A DNA stretch of 64,000 nt from Pseudomonas koreensis. Its GTDB lineage: Bacteria > Pseudomonadota > Gammaproteobacteria > Pseudomonadales > Pseudomonadaceae. The DNA lies in NCBI RefSeq assembly GCF_025447595.1, contig NZ_JAOEJU010000027.1:1-64000 (forward strand). Reading direction: 5' to 3'. A program made the position numbers and the translations under genes. Positions within the stretch are counted from its first letter, which is position 1. Each line of letters opens with the position of its first letter. The notes under the pieces were generated by a model. The model was not told the DNA's origin. It ran no database searches and was given only the letters and a program-made list of their open reading frames with translations. This document shows positions 9,107-17,785 of this stretch, one piece after another.

Positions 9107-10258
9107 ATGTTCGTGCACAAGACCGCACTGCTCAGTGCAATCACCATGGCCCTGCTGGCCAGCGCCAGCCTGCAGGCCGCCGAGCCGCTGAAAGCCGTCG
9201 GCGCCGGCGAAGGCCAGCTGGATATCGTCGCCTGGCCCGGCTACATCGAACGCGGTGAAAGCGACAAGGCCTACGACTGGGTGACCGGTTTCGAGAAGGA
9301 AACCGGCTGCAAGGTCAATGTGAAAACCGCCGCCACGTCTGACGAAATGGTCAGCCTGATGGCCAAGGGCGGTTACGACCTGGTGACCGCGTCGGGCGAT
9401 GCCTCGCTGCGGCTGATCGTCGGCAAGCGTGTGCAACCGATCAACACCGCGTTGATCCCGAACTGGAAATCCCTCGACCCGCGTCTGAAAGACGCGCCGT
9501 GGTACGTGGTCAACAACCAGACTTACGGCACCCCGTACCAGTGGGGCCCGAACGTGCTGATGTACAACACTAACGTGTTCAAGACCGCACCGACCAGCTG
9601 GAACGTGGTGTTCGACGCGCAGAACCTGCCTGACGGCAAGCCGAACAAAGGTCGCGTGCAAGCCTACGACGGCCCGATCTACATCGCCGATGCGGCGCTG
9701 TACCTGAAATCCACCAAGCCTGAACTGGGGATCAAGGATCCGTACCAGCTCACCGAAGATCAGTACAAAGCCGTGCTGGAACTGTTGCGCGCCCAGCAGA
9801 AGCTGATCCACCGCTACTGGCACGACACCACGGTGCAGATGAGCGACTTCAAGAACGAAGGGGTGGTCGCGTCCAGCGCCTGGCCGTATCAGGTCAACGG
9901 CCTCATCAATGACAAACAGCCGATCGCTTCGACCGTGCCGAAAGAAGGCGCCACCGGTTGGGCCGATACCACCATGCTGCACGCCGAGGCCAAGCACCCG
10001 AACTGCGCGTACAAATGGATGGACTGGTCGCTGCAACCGAAAGTCCAGGGTGATGTGGCGGCGTGGTTCGGCTCGTTGCCGGCAGTTCCGGCGGCTTGCC
10101 AGGGCAGTGATTTGCTCGGCGCTGAAGGCTGCAAGACCAACGGGTTCGATCAGTTCGACAAGATCGCGTTCTGGAAAACCCCGCAGGCTGAGGGTGGGAA
10201 GTTTGTGCCTTATAGCCGGTGGACGCAGGACTACATTGCGATTATGGGCGGTAGGTAA
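9107..10258 (+). CDS. ydcS: Periplasmic polyamine-binding protein YdcS
   Basis: The product has 383 residues with a signal peptide (positive MFVHKT, hydrophobic core, cleavage near LQAAEP). The body matches E. coli YdcS closely (LDIVAWPGYIERGES near the start, WADTTMLHAEAKHP in the second half, ending SRWTQDYIAIMGGR), a group 1 solute-binding protein of the putrescine/spermidine type. It captures substrate in the periplasm for the YdcTUV importer encoded downstream. E. coli YdcS has also been reported to synthesise polyhydroxybutyrate; nothing here tests that. It starts 83 nt after the dehydrogenase stop with a purine-rich ribosome site (AAGAAGAGGG). A REP doublet separates it from ydcT. Confidence 0.93.
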   Translation: MFVHKTALLSAITMALLASASLQAAEPLKAVGAGEGQLDIVAWPGYIERGESDKAYDWVTGFEKETGCKVNVKTAATSDEMVSLMAKGGYDLVTASGDASLRLIVGKRVQPINTALIPNWKSLDPRLKDAPWYVVNNQTYGTPYQWGPNVLMYNTNVFKTAPTSWNVVFDAQNLPDGKPNKGRVQAYDGPIYIADAALYLKSTKPELGIKDPYQLTEDQYKAVLELLRAQQKLIHRYWHDTTVQMSDFKNEGVVASSAWPYQVNGLINDKQPIASTVPKEGATGWADTTMLHAEAKHPNCAYKWMDWSLQPKVQGDVAAWFGSLPAVPAACQGSDLLGAEGCKTNGFDQFDKIAFWKTPQAEGGKFVPYSRWTQDYIAIMGGR

Positions 10259-10270
10259 TCGATCTTTTCT

Positions 10271-10358
10271 GTGGGAGCGAGCTTGCTCGCGAAGTGGGTA
10301 TCACATCCAACATTGCAGGTGACTGACCCACCGTCTTCGCGAGCAAGCTCGCTCCCAC
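10271..10358. repeat. REP doublet between ydcS and ydcT
   Basis: Two copies of the Pseudomonas REP palindrome in opposite orientation lie at 10271-10294 and 10335-10358, separated by 40 nt. The pair can fold into one large cruciform or hairpin. It lies inside a transporter operon, where such elements often damp downstream transcription or protect upstream mRNA. Confidence 0.9.
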
Positions 10359-10472
10359 ATGAGATCACCGCCAATACCGCGATCTCACCTGGCAACAGAT
10401 AACCGTTGTTCGTTTTTCAGAAGTCCAGGCAGGGCCGCTGCGACGGCCCTCGCCTTTTCGGAGCACCGCACC

Positions 10473-11510
10473 ATGACGCTTGCAGTCCAGTTCACCAACG
10501 TTTCCCGGCAGTTCGGCGAGGTGAAGGCCGTTGACCGGGTTTCCATCGACATTCAGGACGGCGAGTTCTTTTCCATGCTCGGCCCTTCCGGTTCGGGCAA
10601 GACCACGTGCCTGCGCCTGATCGCCGGGTTCGAGCAACCGAGCGCGGGCTCGATCCGCATTCACGGCGCCGAAGCCGCCGGTCTGCCGCCCTACCAACGC
10701 GACGTAAACACGGTGTTTCAGGATTACGCGCTGTTCCCGCACATGAACGTGCTGGACAACGTCGCCTACGGTTTGAAAGTCAAAGGCGTGAACAAGAACG
10801 AGCGCCACAAACGCGCCGAAGAAGCGTTGGACATGGTCGCCCTCGGCGGCTACGGCGCGCGTAAACCGGTGCAGTTATCCGGCGGTCAGCGCCAGCGTGT
10901 CGCCCTCGCCCGCGCCTTGGTCAATCGCCCGCGAGTGCTGTTGCTCGACGAGCCGTTGGGCGCCCTCGATCTGAAGCTGCGCGAACAGATGCAGAGTGAA
11001 CTGAAGAAGCTGCAACGCCAGCTCGGCATCACCTTCATCTTCGTCACCCACGACCAGACCGAAGCGCTGTCGATGTCCGACCGCGTGGCCGTATTCAACA
11101 AGGGCCGCATCGAACAGGTCGACACCCCGCGCAATCTGTACATGAAACCCAGCACGACGTTCGTCGCCGAATTCGTCGGCACTTCGAATGTGATTCGCGG
11201 CGATCTGGCGCGCCAGCTCAGCGGCCATCCGCAGCCGTTTTCGATCCGCCCGGAACACGTGCGTTTCGCCGAAGGCCCATTGGCCAGCCATGAAATCGAA
11301 GTCAGCGGCCTGCTCCACGACATCCAGTATCAGGGCAGCGCCACGCGCTACGAACTGAAGCTGGAAAACGGCCAGACCCTGAGCATCAGCCAGGCCAACA
11401 ATCAATGGATCGACAGCAGCGCGCAGCACCAGACCGGTCAGCGCGTCAGTGCACGCTGGGCGCGGGAAGCGATGATTCCGCTGCACGACACCGTTGCGAG
11501 CGGGGTGTGA
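10473..11510 (+). CDS. ydcT: ABC transporter ATP-binding protein YdcT (polyamine import)
   Basis: The product has 345 residues from ATG 10473 (GGAG ribosome site); an ATG at 10359 in the REP region is rejected. Walker A is GPSGSGKTT, the ABC signature is LSGGQRQRVALARAL, Walker B is VLLLDEPLGALD, and the switch His is in FVTHDQ. The C-terminal ~100 residues form a TOBE-type regulatory domain as in PotA. It powers uptake through YdcU/YdcV, and the stop is 1 nt before the ydcU start. Confidence 0.93.
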   Translation: MTLAVQFTNVSRQFGEVKAVDRVSIDIQDGEFFSMLGPSGSGKTTCLRLIAGFEQPSAGSIRIHGAEAAGLPPYQRDVNTVFQDYALFPHMNVLDNVAYGLKVKGVNKNERHKRAEEALDMVALGGYGARKPVQLSGGQRQRVALARALVNRPRVLLLDEPLGALDLKLREQMQSELKKLQRQLGITFIFVTHDQTEALSMSDRVAVFNKGRIEQVDTPRNLYMKPSTTFVAEFVGTSNVIRGDLARQLSGHPQPFSIRPEHVRFAEGPLASHEIEVSGLLHDIQYQGSATRYELKLENGQTLSISQANNQWIDSSAQHQTGQRVSARWAREAMIPLHDTVASGV

Positions 11511-11511
11511 C

Positions 11512-12447
11512 ATGACCGCCCTCGCCCTCCCTCAATCGGCGCCGTTGCGCAGGTTTTCCAACCTGCTTTATCGCAAGCCGAATCTGTATCTGTCGATGCT
11601 GCTGGTGCCGCCGCTGCTGTGGTTCGGCGCGATCTATCTGGGCTCGCTGCTGGTGCTGTTGTGGCAAGGTTTCTACACCTTCGACGACTTCACCATGGCG
11701 ATCACGCCCGACCTGACTCTGGCCAACTTCGCCGCGCTGTTTCAGCCGTCGAATTTCGACATCATCCTGCGCACCTTGAGCATGGCTGTCGTGGTGTCGA
11801 TCGCCAGCGCCATCGTCGCGTTTCCGATTGCCTACTACATGGCGCGCTACACCACCGGGAAGACCAAGGCGTTTTTCTACATCGCGGTGATGATGCCGAT
11901 GTGGGCCAGTTACATCGTCAAGGCCTACGCCTGGACGCTGCTGCTGGCCAAGGGCGGCGTGGCGCAGTGGTTCGTTCAGCACCTGGGGCTGGAGCCGGTT
12001 CTGCAGTTCATTCTGGGGATTCCCGGGGTCGGCGGCAGCACCTTGTCGACCTCGCATCTGGGGCGCTTCATGGTGTTCGTCTACATCTGGCTGCCGTTCA
12101 TGATCCTGCCGATCCAGGCCTCGCTGGAGCGCCTACCGCCGTCGTTGCTGCAAGCTTCCGCCGACCTCGGCGCCAAGCCGCGCCAGACCTTCATGCAGGT
12201 GATTCTGCCGCTGTCGGTGCCGGGGATCGCGGCCGGTTCGATCTTCACGTTCTCGCTGACGTTGGGCGACTTCATCGTGCCGCAACTGGTGGGTCCGCCG
12301 GGCTACTTCGTCGGCAGCATGGTTTACGCGCAGCAAGGCGCGATCGGCAACATGCCGATGGCTGCGGCGTTCACGCTGGTGCCGATCGTGCTCATCGCCA
12401 TTTACCTGTCCATCGTCAAACGACTGGGGGCTTTCGATGCACTCTGA
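11512..12447 (+). CDS. ydcU: ABC transporter permease YdcU
   Basis: The product has 311 residues, starting 1 nt after the ydcT stop. It is an inner-membrane permease of the PotB type with about six membrane helices. The cytoplasmic coupling loop is visible as the EAA-like stretch (SLLQASADLGAKPRQTFMQV and the following LPLSVPG), which contacts the ATPase. It pairs with YdcV as a heterodimer. The 3' end overlaps ydcV by 11 nt, so the two are probably translationally coupled. Confidence 0.92.
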   Translation: MTALALPQSAPLRRFSNLLYRKPNLYLSMLLVPPLLWFGAIYLGSLLVLLWQGFYTFDDFTMAITPDLTLANFAALFQPSNFDIILRTLSMAVVVSIASAIVAFPIAYYMARYTTGKTKAFFYIAVMMPMWASYIVKAYAWTLLLAKGGVAQWFVQHLGLEPVLQFILGIPGVGGSTLSTSHLGRFMVFVYIWLPFMILPIQASLERLPPSLLQASADLGAKPRQTFMQVILPLSVPGIAAGSIFTFSLTLGDFIVPQLVGPPGYFVGSMVYAQQGAIGNMPMAAAFTLVPIVLIAIYLSIVKRLGAFDAL

Positions 12448-13246
12448 AAAGGCCTCAATTGGCTTAAAAATCGCAGCCTGGGGCGGGTTGGTGTTTCTGC
12501 ACTTCCCGATCCTGATCATCTTCCTCTACGCCTTCAACACCGAAGACGCGGCGTTCAGCTTTCCACCGAAAGGCTTCACGCTGCACTGGTTCAGCGTGGC
12601 GTTTTCCCGGCCGGACGTGCTGGAAGCGATCAAGCTGTCGTTGCAGATCGCAGCCATCGCCACGCTGATCGCGATGGTGCTCGGCACCCTCGCTTCCGCT
12701 GCGCTTTATCGCCGGGACTTCTTCGGCAAACAGGGCATTTCGCTGATGCTGATCCTGCCGATTGCATTGCCGGGGATCATCACCGGGATCGCGCTGCTGG
12801 CGACCTTCAAGACACTGGGGATCGAGCCGGGGATGTTCACCATCATCGTCGGCCACGCGACCTTCTGCGTGGTGATCGTCTACAACAACGTCATCGCCCG
12901 TCTGCGCCGCACCTCACACAGCTTGATCGAGGCGTCGATGGACCTCGGCGCCGACGGCTGGCAGACCTTCCGCTACATCATCCTGCCGAACCTCGGCTCG
13001 GCTTTGCTCGCCGGCGGCATGCTCGCGTTTGCGCTGTCGTTCGACGAAATCATCGTCACCACCTTCACCGCCGGCCATGAACGCACCTTGCCGCTGTGGC
13101 TGCTGAATCAACTGAGCCGCCCACGGGACGTGCCGGTGACCAACGTCGTGGCGATGCTCGTGATGCTGGTGACCATGCTGCCGATCCTCGGCGCCTACTA
13201 CCTGACCCGGGGTGGCGAGAGCGTGGCCGGCAGCGGCGGCAAATGA
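12437..13246 (+). CDS. ydcV: ABC transporter permease YdcV
   Basis: The product has 269 residues and is a PotC-type inner-membrane permease with six hydrophobic segments. The EAA coupling loop is visible (SLIEASMDLGADGWQTFRY, then ILPNLGSALL). Its start codon lies inside ydcU. It completes the YdcSTUV importer and is followed by a REP doublet and then patD. Confidence 0.92.
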   Translation: MHSEKASIGLKIAAWGGLVFLHFPILIIFLYAFNTEDAAFSFPPKGFTLHWFSVAFSRPDVLEAIKLSLQIAAIATLIAMVLGTLASAALYRRDFFGKQGISLMLILPIALPGIITGIALLATFKTLGIEPGMFTIIVGHATFCVVIVYNNVIARLRRTSHSLIEASMDLGADGWQTFRYIILPNLGSALLAGGMLAFALSFDEIIVTTFTAGHERTLPLWLLNQLSRPRDVPVTNVVAMLVMLVTMLPILGAYYLTRGGESVAGSGGK

Positions 13247-13279
13247 ACATCTACACAGAAAACACAAACCACAACTCCC

Positions 13280-13370
13280 TGTGGGAGCGAGCTTGCTCGC
13301 GATGAGGCCGTCACATCCAGCATTGATGCCGGCTGGAGCAACGCTTTCGCGAGCAAGCTCGCTCCCACAG
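13280..13370. repeat. REP doublet between ydcV and patD
   Basis: Inverted REP copies at about 13280-13303 and 13346-13370 lie in the 174-nt gap between ydcV and patD. The pattern is the same as in the ydcS-ydcT gap. Confidence 0.9.
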
Positions 13371-13420
13371 TTTCAATTCGGTTCAGGCAGAAAAATAAAA
13401 GTGTTAGTGAGGACAACAAC

Positions 13421-14845
13421 ATGCAAACCAAACTCTTGATCAACGGCCAACTGGTCAACGGCGAAGGCCCGGCGCAACCGGTGCTCAACCCGGCGCGCGG
13501 TGAAGTGCTGGTGGAAATCAACGAAGCCACCGAGGCCCAGGTCGATGCCGCCGTGCGTGCCGCCGACAGTGCCTTCGCCGAATGGTCGCAGACCACGCCG
13601 AAAGACCGTTCGCTGTTGCTGCTCAAACTCGCCGACGCCATCGAAGCCCATGGCGAAGAACTGGCGAAACTGGAATCGGACAACTGCGGAAAACCCTACA
13701 GCGCTGCGCTGAATGACGAGATCCCAGCGATTGCCGATGTGTTCCGTTTCTTCGCCGGCGCCAGTCGTTGCATGAGCGGCTCCGCCGGCGGCGAATACCT
13801 GCCCGGTCACACCTCGATGATCCGCCGCGACCCGGTGGGCGTGATCGCCTCCATTGCGCCGTGGAACTACCCGCTGATGATGGTCGCCTGGAAAATCGCC
13901 CCGGCCCTCGCCGCCGGTAATACCGTGGTGCTCAAGCCGTCGGAACAAACCCCGCTGACCGCGTTGCGTCTGGCCGAACTGGCGTCGGAGATTTTCCCGG
14001 CCGGTGTGCTCAATCTGGTGTTCGGTCGTGGGCCGAGCGTGGGCAGTCCGCTGGTGACCCATCCGAAAGTGCGCATGGTGTCGCTGACCGGCTCCATCGC
14101 GACCGGTTCGAACATCATTTCCAGCACTGCCGACAGCGTCAAACGCATGCACATGGAACTGGGCGGCAAGGCGCCTGTGATCATCTTCGACGACGCCGAC
14201 ATCGACGCAGCGGTCGAAGGCATTCGTACCTTCGGTTTCTACAACGCCGGCCAGGACTGCACCGCCGCGTGCCGGATCTACGCCCAGCAAGGCATCTACG
14301 ACAAGTTCGTCGAGAAGCTCGGCGCAGCGGTCAGCAGCATCAAGTACGGCTTGCAGGATGATCCGTCGACCGAACTCGGGCCGCTGATCACCGCCCAGCA
14401 TCGCGACCGCGTGGCCGGGTTTGTCGAACGCGCCGTGGCACAACCGCACATTCGTTTGATTACCGGCGGCAAGGCGGTGGACGGCAACGGTTTCTTCTTC
14501 GAACCGACCGTTCTGGCCGACGCGCAGCAGGACGACGAAATCGTCCGCCGCGAAGTGTTCGGACCGGTGGTGTCTGTGACCAAGTTCACCGATGAGGCTC
14601 AGGCGCTGGAATGGGCCAACGATTCGGACTACGGCCTGGCGTCCTCGGTGTGGACGGCGGATGTAGGACGTGCGCATCGACTGTCCGCTCGGTTGCAGTA
14701 CGGCTGCACCTGGGTGAATACGCACTTCATGCTTGTCAGCGAAATGCCCCATGGCGGTCAGAAACTGTCCGGCTACGGCAAGGACATGTCCATGTACGGG
14801 CTGGAGGACTACACCACGGTTCGGCATGTGATGTTCAAGCACTAA
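13421..14845 (+). CDS. patD: Gamma-aminobutyraldehyde dehydrogenase PatD
   Basis: The product has 474 residues, exactly the length of E. coli PatD (YdcW), and its N-terminus is alike (LLINGQLVNGEG). Conserved points are IAPWNYP, the catalytic Glu in MELGGKAPV, the catalytic Cys in GQDCTAACR, and the C-terminal MPHGGQKLSGYGKDMS. It oxidises 4-aminobutanal to GABA with NAD+. Its place after ydcSTUV is as in enteric bacteria and supports putrescine uptake plus oxidation. It is a close paralogue of the dehydrogenase at 7536. Confidence 0.93.
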   Translation: MQTKLLINGQLVNGEGPAQPVLNPARGEVLVEINEATEAQVDAAVRAADSAFAEWSQTTPKDRSLLLLKLADAIEAHGEELAKLESDNCGKPYSAALNDEIPAIADVFRFFAGASRCMSGSAGGEYLPGHTSMIRRDPVGVIASIAPWNYPLMMVAWKIAPALAAGNTVVLKPSEQTPLTALRLAELASEIFPAGVLNLVFGRGPSVGSPLVTHPKVRMVSLTGSIATGSNIISSTADSVKRMHMELGGKAPVIIFDDADIDAAVEGIRTFGFYNAGQDCTAACRIYAQQGIYDKFVEKLGAAVSSIKYGLQDDPSTELGPLITAQHRDRVAGFVERAVAQPHIRLITGGKAVDGNGFFFEPTVLADAQQDDEIVRREVFGPVVSVTKFTDEAQALEWANDSDYGLASSVWTADVGRAHRLSARLQYGCTWVNTHFMLVSEMPHGGQKLSGYGKDMSMYGLEDYTTVRHVMFKH

Positions 14846-14855
14846 AAGTCAAAAG

Positions 14856-14923
14856 CTTCGCGAGCAAGCTCGCTCCCACAGGGGAATGCATTTCAAATGT
14901 GGGAGCGAGCTTGCTCGCGATGG
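14856..14923. repeat. REP doublet after patD
   Basis: REP copies at 14856-14880 and 14898-14923 are in inverted orientation with a short spacer of 17 nt. They begin 10 nt after the patD stop and may act as a 3' mRNA stabiliser or terminator. Confidence 0.9.
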
Positions 14924-15069
14924 CGTCAACCCGGATTCAAGGCAGAAACCGGCTCTGCGCACCACCAGGATTCAACACCTAACAATAACTACCGATCCGG
15001 GCGGCGCTCACCAAGCCCCGCCACGGTTTCGGCCATCCGAAATCTGCCGATTTCACGGAGCAAACACAC

Positions 15070-16554
15070 ATGAGTGCATCACCCGATCTCTCAGCCACCG
15101 TTGCCGACAGCGATGCCGAACAACTGCGCCAACTGGGCTACACCTCCAACTTCAACCGCAGCATGAGCCTGTGGGAAAACTTCGCGTTGGGCTTCACGTA
15201 TCTGTCACCGGTCGTAGGGGTTTATACCCTGTTCGGCCTGTGCCTGGCCGCTGGCGGGCCACCGATGTTCTGGGCTTATTTGCTGGTCGGTTGCGGGCAA
15301 TTGCTGGTGTGCCTGATCTTCGGCGAAGTGGTGTCGCAGTTCCCGATTTCCGGTGGCGTTTATCCTTGGGCGCGGCGTCTGGTGGGCAAGAAATGGGCAT
15401 GGATGGTCGGCTGGATTTACTCCATCGCCCTGTGCGTGACCATCGCCGCCGTTGCTGTCGGCGCCGGCCCGTACCTCGCCGCCATGCTGGGTTTTGAACC
15501 GAGCAACAACACCAACATCGTCATCGCCCTGGTGCTGACGCTGTTCGCCACCGTGGTGAATCTCAGCGGCACCAAAGTGCTGGCGCGGATCGCCATGTTC
15601 GGTTTCCTCTGCGAACTGGTGGGCGCGGTGATCGTTGGCGTGTACCTGCTGATTTTCGAGCGTCACCAACCGATCAGCGTGCTGTTCAACACTTTCGACA
15701 TCAGCGTCGACGGCTCCTACCTGCCGGCCTTCCTCACCGCGTCGCTAGCGGGGATGTTCCTCTACTACGGCTTCGAAGCCTGCGGCGATGTCGCCGAAGA
15801 AACCCCGAACCCGAGCGCAAAAATCCCGGTGGCCATGCGCATGACCATCTACATCGGCGGCATCGCAGCGATGTTCGCTTGCCTGGCGCTGATCCTCGCC
15901 GTGCCGGACATGCAAGCGGTGATCAACGGCACCGACAAGGACCCGGTCACCACCATCCTCAACAACGCCTTCGGCCCGGTCGGTTCGAAAGTGGTGATGG
16001 GCGTGGTGATGATTTCCTTCATCTCCTGCGTCATCAGCCTGCAAGCGGCGGCGAGTCGTCTGCTGTATTCCTACGCTCGCGATGAAATGGTCATCGGCAG
16101 CCGACTGCTGAAAAAGATTTCTCCTACGACCCAGGTACCGGTTGCTGCGCAGTTCGTGTCCGGCGTCCTGCCCGGCCTGATCATCGCCCTCGGCTTCTTC
16201 CTGCAAGACGCCGTGGCCACCATCGTCAGCTTCGCCGCCATCGGCATCTACCTCGCGTTCCAGATGATCGTCCTCGCCGCCCTGTACGCCCGCAGCAAAG
16301 GCTGGAAACCCAGCGGCAAATTCACCCTCGGTGCCTGGGGCTGGCCGGTGAACATCGGCGCGCTGGTGTACGGCGTCGGCGCAATCATCAACATGGCCTG
16401 GCCCCGCACGCCGGATGCCGCGTGGTACATCAATTACGCGATGGTCCTGAGCACGGCGATCGTGATTGGGCTGGGGCTGGTTTACATGTGGATTGGCAAG
16501 CCGTATGACCATGGGAAGGCGCCGGCTGGGGATGCGTGGAAGGTGGGTCGCTAA
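15070..16554 (+). CDS. APC-superfamily amino acid/GABA permease
   Basis: The product has 494 residues and about twelve membrane helices. The N-terminal family motif is present (SMSLWENFALGFTYLSPVVG, then the GG and FPISGGVYPWARRLVG stretches). This layout is that of the amino-acid/choline transporter branch of APC (UGA4/BAT1-like). Given its place after two gamma-aminobutyraldehyde dehydrogenases, GABA or a related amine is the likely substrate, but the sequence does not prove this. It is translated from ATG 15070 behind an ACGGAG ribosome site. The 224-nt upstream gap holds a REP doublet and room for its own promoter. Confidence 0.85.
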   Translation: MSASPDLSATVADSDAEQLRQLGYTSNFNRSMSLWENFALGFTYLSPVVGVYTLFGLCLAAGGPPMFWAYLLVGCGQLLVCLIFGEVVSQFPISGGVYPWARRLVGKKWAWMVGWIYSIALCVTIAAVAVGAGPYLAAMLGFEPSNNTNIVIALVLTLFATVVNLSGTKVLARIAMFGFLCELVGAVIVGVYLLIFERHQPISVLFNTFDISVDGSYLPAFLTASLAGMFLYYGFEACGDVAEETPNPSAKIPVAMRMTIYIGGIAAMFACLALILAVPDMQAVINGTDKDPVTTILNNAFGPVGSKVVMGVVMISFISCVISLQAAASRLLYSYARDEMVIGSRLLKKISPTTQVPVAAQFVSGVLPGLIIALGFFLQDAVATIVSFAAIGIYLAFQMIVLAALYARSKGWKPSGKFTLGAWGWPVNIGALVYGVGAIINMAWPRTPDAAWYINYAMVLSTAIVIGLGLVYMWIGKPYDHGKAPAGDAWKVGR

Positions 16555-16558
16555 ACAC

Positions 16559-16594
16559 AATCGCCCCGGAGATTCAGATACTTCCGGGGCGATT
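16559..16594. terminator. Palindrome, probable terminator after the APC permease
   Basis: AATCGCCCCGGA (16559-16570) and TCCGGGGCGATT (16583-16594) form a perfect 12-bp stem 4 nt after the permease stop. The T-tail is short on either strand, so termination is likely but not certain. Confidence 0.6.
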
Positions 16595-16629
16595 TACGAA
16601 TCCAGGCTACTTAAAAACGTAACTACAAA

Positions 16630-17031
16630 TCAGGAAGGTGTAATCAACTCGACGGAGGGGAAGTAATTGCGGTAGCGCTTAGAGTCTCGTGTCAACAAAG
16701 GTAGTTTTTTTACAGCTGCATGAGCACCAATGAAAAAGTCCGCCAACACGTTGTGTTTTCCTCCGCCTACCTTTCGATAACGAACGAACGCTTTACCAGC
16801 CAAAAAGAGCGCAGGTCGCGGAATTTCCTGCATGACCAAGCCGAGCTGATTAACCACCCCATCCAGAGCTTCAAACGTTGAAAAAGTCTGGGATAACTCT
16901 GCATAGACGATCGGGTTAATGACCAACTCATGAATTAGCGACTGAGCGCGAAGTTGCTGGATAGACCAGTCAGCCCAAGCTGGGTCGTCCTCCAAAACGT
17001 CAATCAACACATTGGTATCAACCAACACCAT
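16630..17031 (-). CDS. vapC: VapC-like PIN-domain ribonuclease toxin
   Basis: The product has 133 residues and is a single PIN domain. The acidic active site looks complete: D in LVDTNVLID, E in IVYAELSQ, D in VLADFFIGAHA, and D in LLTRDSKRY. Such toxins cleave tRNA or rRNA when the antitoxin is lost. The start ATG shares its A with the stop of the antitoxin gene (TAATG), the normal antitoxin-first layout. Length and motifs are intact, so the toxin is probably functional. Confidence 0.9.
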   Translation of the reverse strand: MVLVDTNVLIDVLEDDPAWADWSIQQLRAQSLIHELVINPIVYAELSQTFSTFEALDGVVNQLGLVMQEIPRPALFLAGKAFVRYRKVGGGKHNVLADFFIGAHAAVKKLPLLTRDSKRYRNYFPSVELITPS

Positions 17032-17276
17032 TAATCATCACCCCGAAGCAACGCCATCAAATCATCGGTTCGCCATTTGATATCGGCTTTGCCACGAACA
17101 GCATCAAATCGATCCGGAATTTTTGCTTTACCTGTATCGGGCTTCGCACTGTGCAGTACCACCTCTCCCTGCTCATTGACACTGAACTCAATCGCCGAGC
17201 CCGGCGTGAGATGCAAGGCATCACGGATTGGCTTGGGAATCGTCACTTGCCCCTTACTCGTCATGGTTGTCGTCAT
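17031..17276 (-). CDS. vapB: VapB/MazE-like AbrB-fold antitoxin
   Basis: The product has 81 residues from ATG 17276, which has an AAGGAG ribosome site 7 nt upstream; a longer frame from 17336 has no such site. Residues 1-48 form a SpoVT/AbrB swapped-hairpin DNA-binding domain (TSKGQVTIPKPIRDALHL). The C-terminal ~30 residues (KWRTDDLMALLRGD at the end) are the part expected to thread into the PIN toxin. It overlaps vapC by 1 nt. A palindrome just upstream is its likely operator. Confidence 0.9.
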   Translation of the reverse strand: MTTTMTSKGQVTIPKPIRDALHLTPGSAIEFSVNEQGEVVLHSAKPDTGKAKIPDRFDAVRGKADIKWRTDDLMALLRGDD

Positions 17277-17289
17277 TTCATGCTCCTTG

Positions 17290-17318
17290 AGTATTACTCG
17301 CCACACCAACGTAATACT
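17290..17318. promoter_or_regulatory. Candidate VapB operator
   Basis: AGTATTAC (17290-17297) and GTAATACT (17311-17318) are a perfect inverted repeat, 13 nt apart, located 14-42 nt before the vapB start. AbrB-type antitoxin dimers with their toxin bind such palindromes to repress their own operon. No experiment supports it here. Confidence 0.55.
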
Positions 17319-17785
17319 TGGTTTCGGGATCTGCAACCGCCGCTGATCGTAGGACTATTCCGACCGATTTAAAGGACGACAGCGCAGTGCTTTAAAGCGT
17401 TTTGCTCTGACGATAAACAGCTGCCATAGGTCGCAGTGACCCGCCTGAAACAAGCCGTAACTGGAAACCGAATATTGGATCGTCGGGAAGAAACCTGAGG
17501 TTCGTTCCGAGGATTCGAATGAATATAGGAAAAATTGTGGCTCAGGGGCCTCCTCTCTGCAGAACATGCAAAAACAGGAAATTCCTACAGATGCTGCCTA
17601 CGAGAAAGATCTTCAATTCCGACAACAAGCGTCGATTAACCGGGCTTGGCACCATAAGCACCTGACCGATACGCTTCCTTTCGGCAGCGAAGTCAGCAGC
17701 CCGGTGTCGAAGCCGGAACAAAATCAAAACGGCGCAACCGCACTCATCCGAGTGGCGGCTCTATTCTCAATATTGGAGTCGACAA
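17319..17785. other. Intergenic stretch before the BRO-N gene
   Basis: I see no convincing gene here. A frame at 17566-17814 has no ribosome site and overlaps the BRO start. The stretch presumably holds the promoters for vapBC (leftward) and the BRO gene (rightward); no clear consensus boxes stand out. Base composition is lower in GC than the flanking core genes. Confidence 0.5.
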
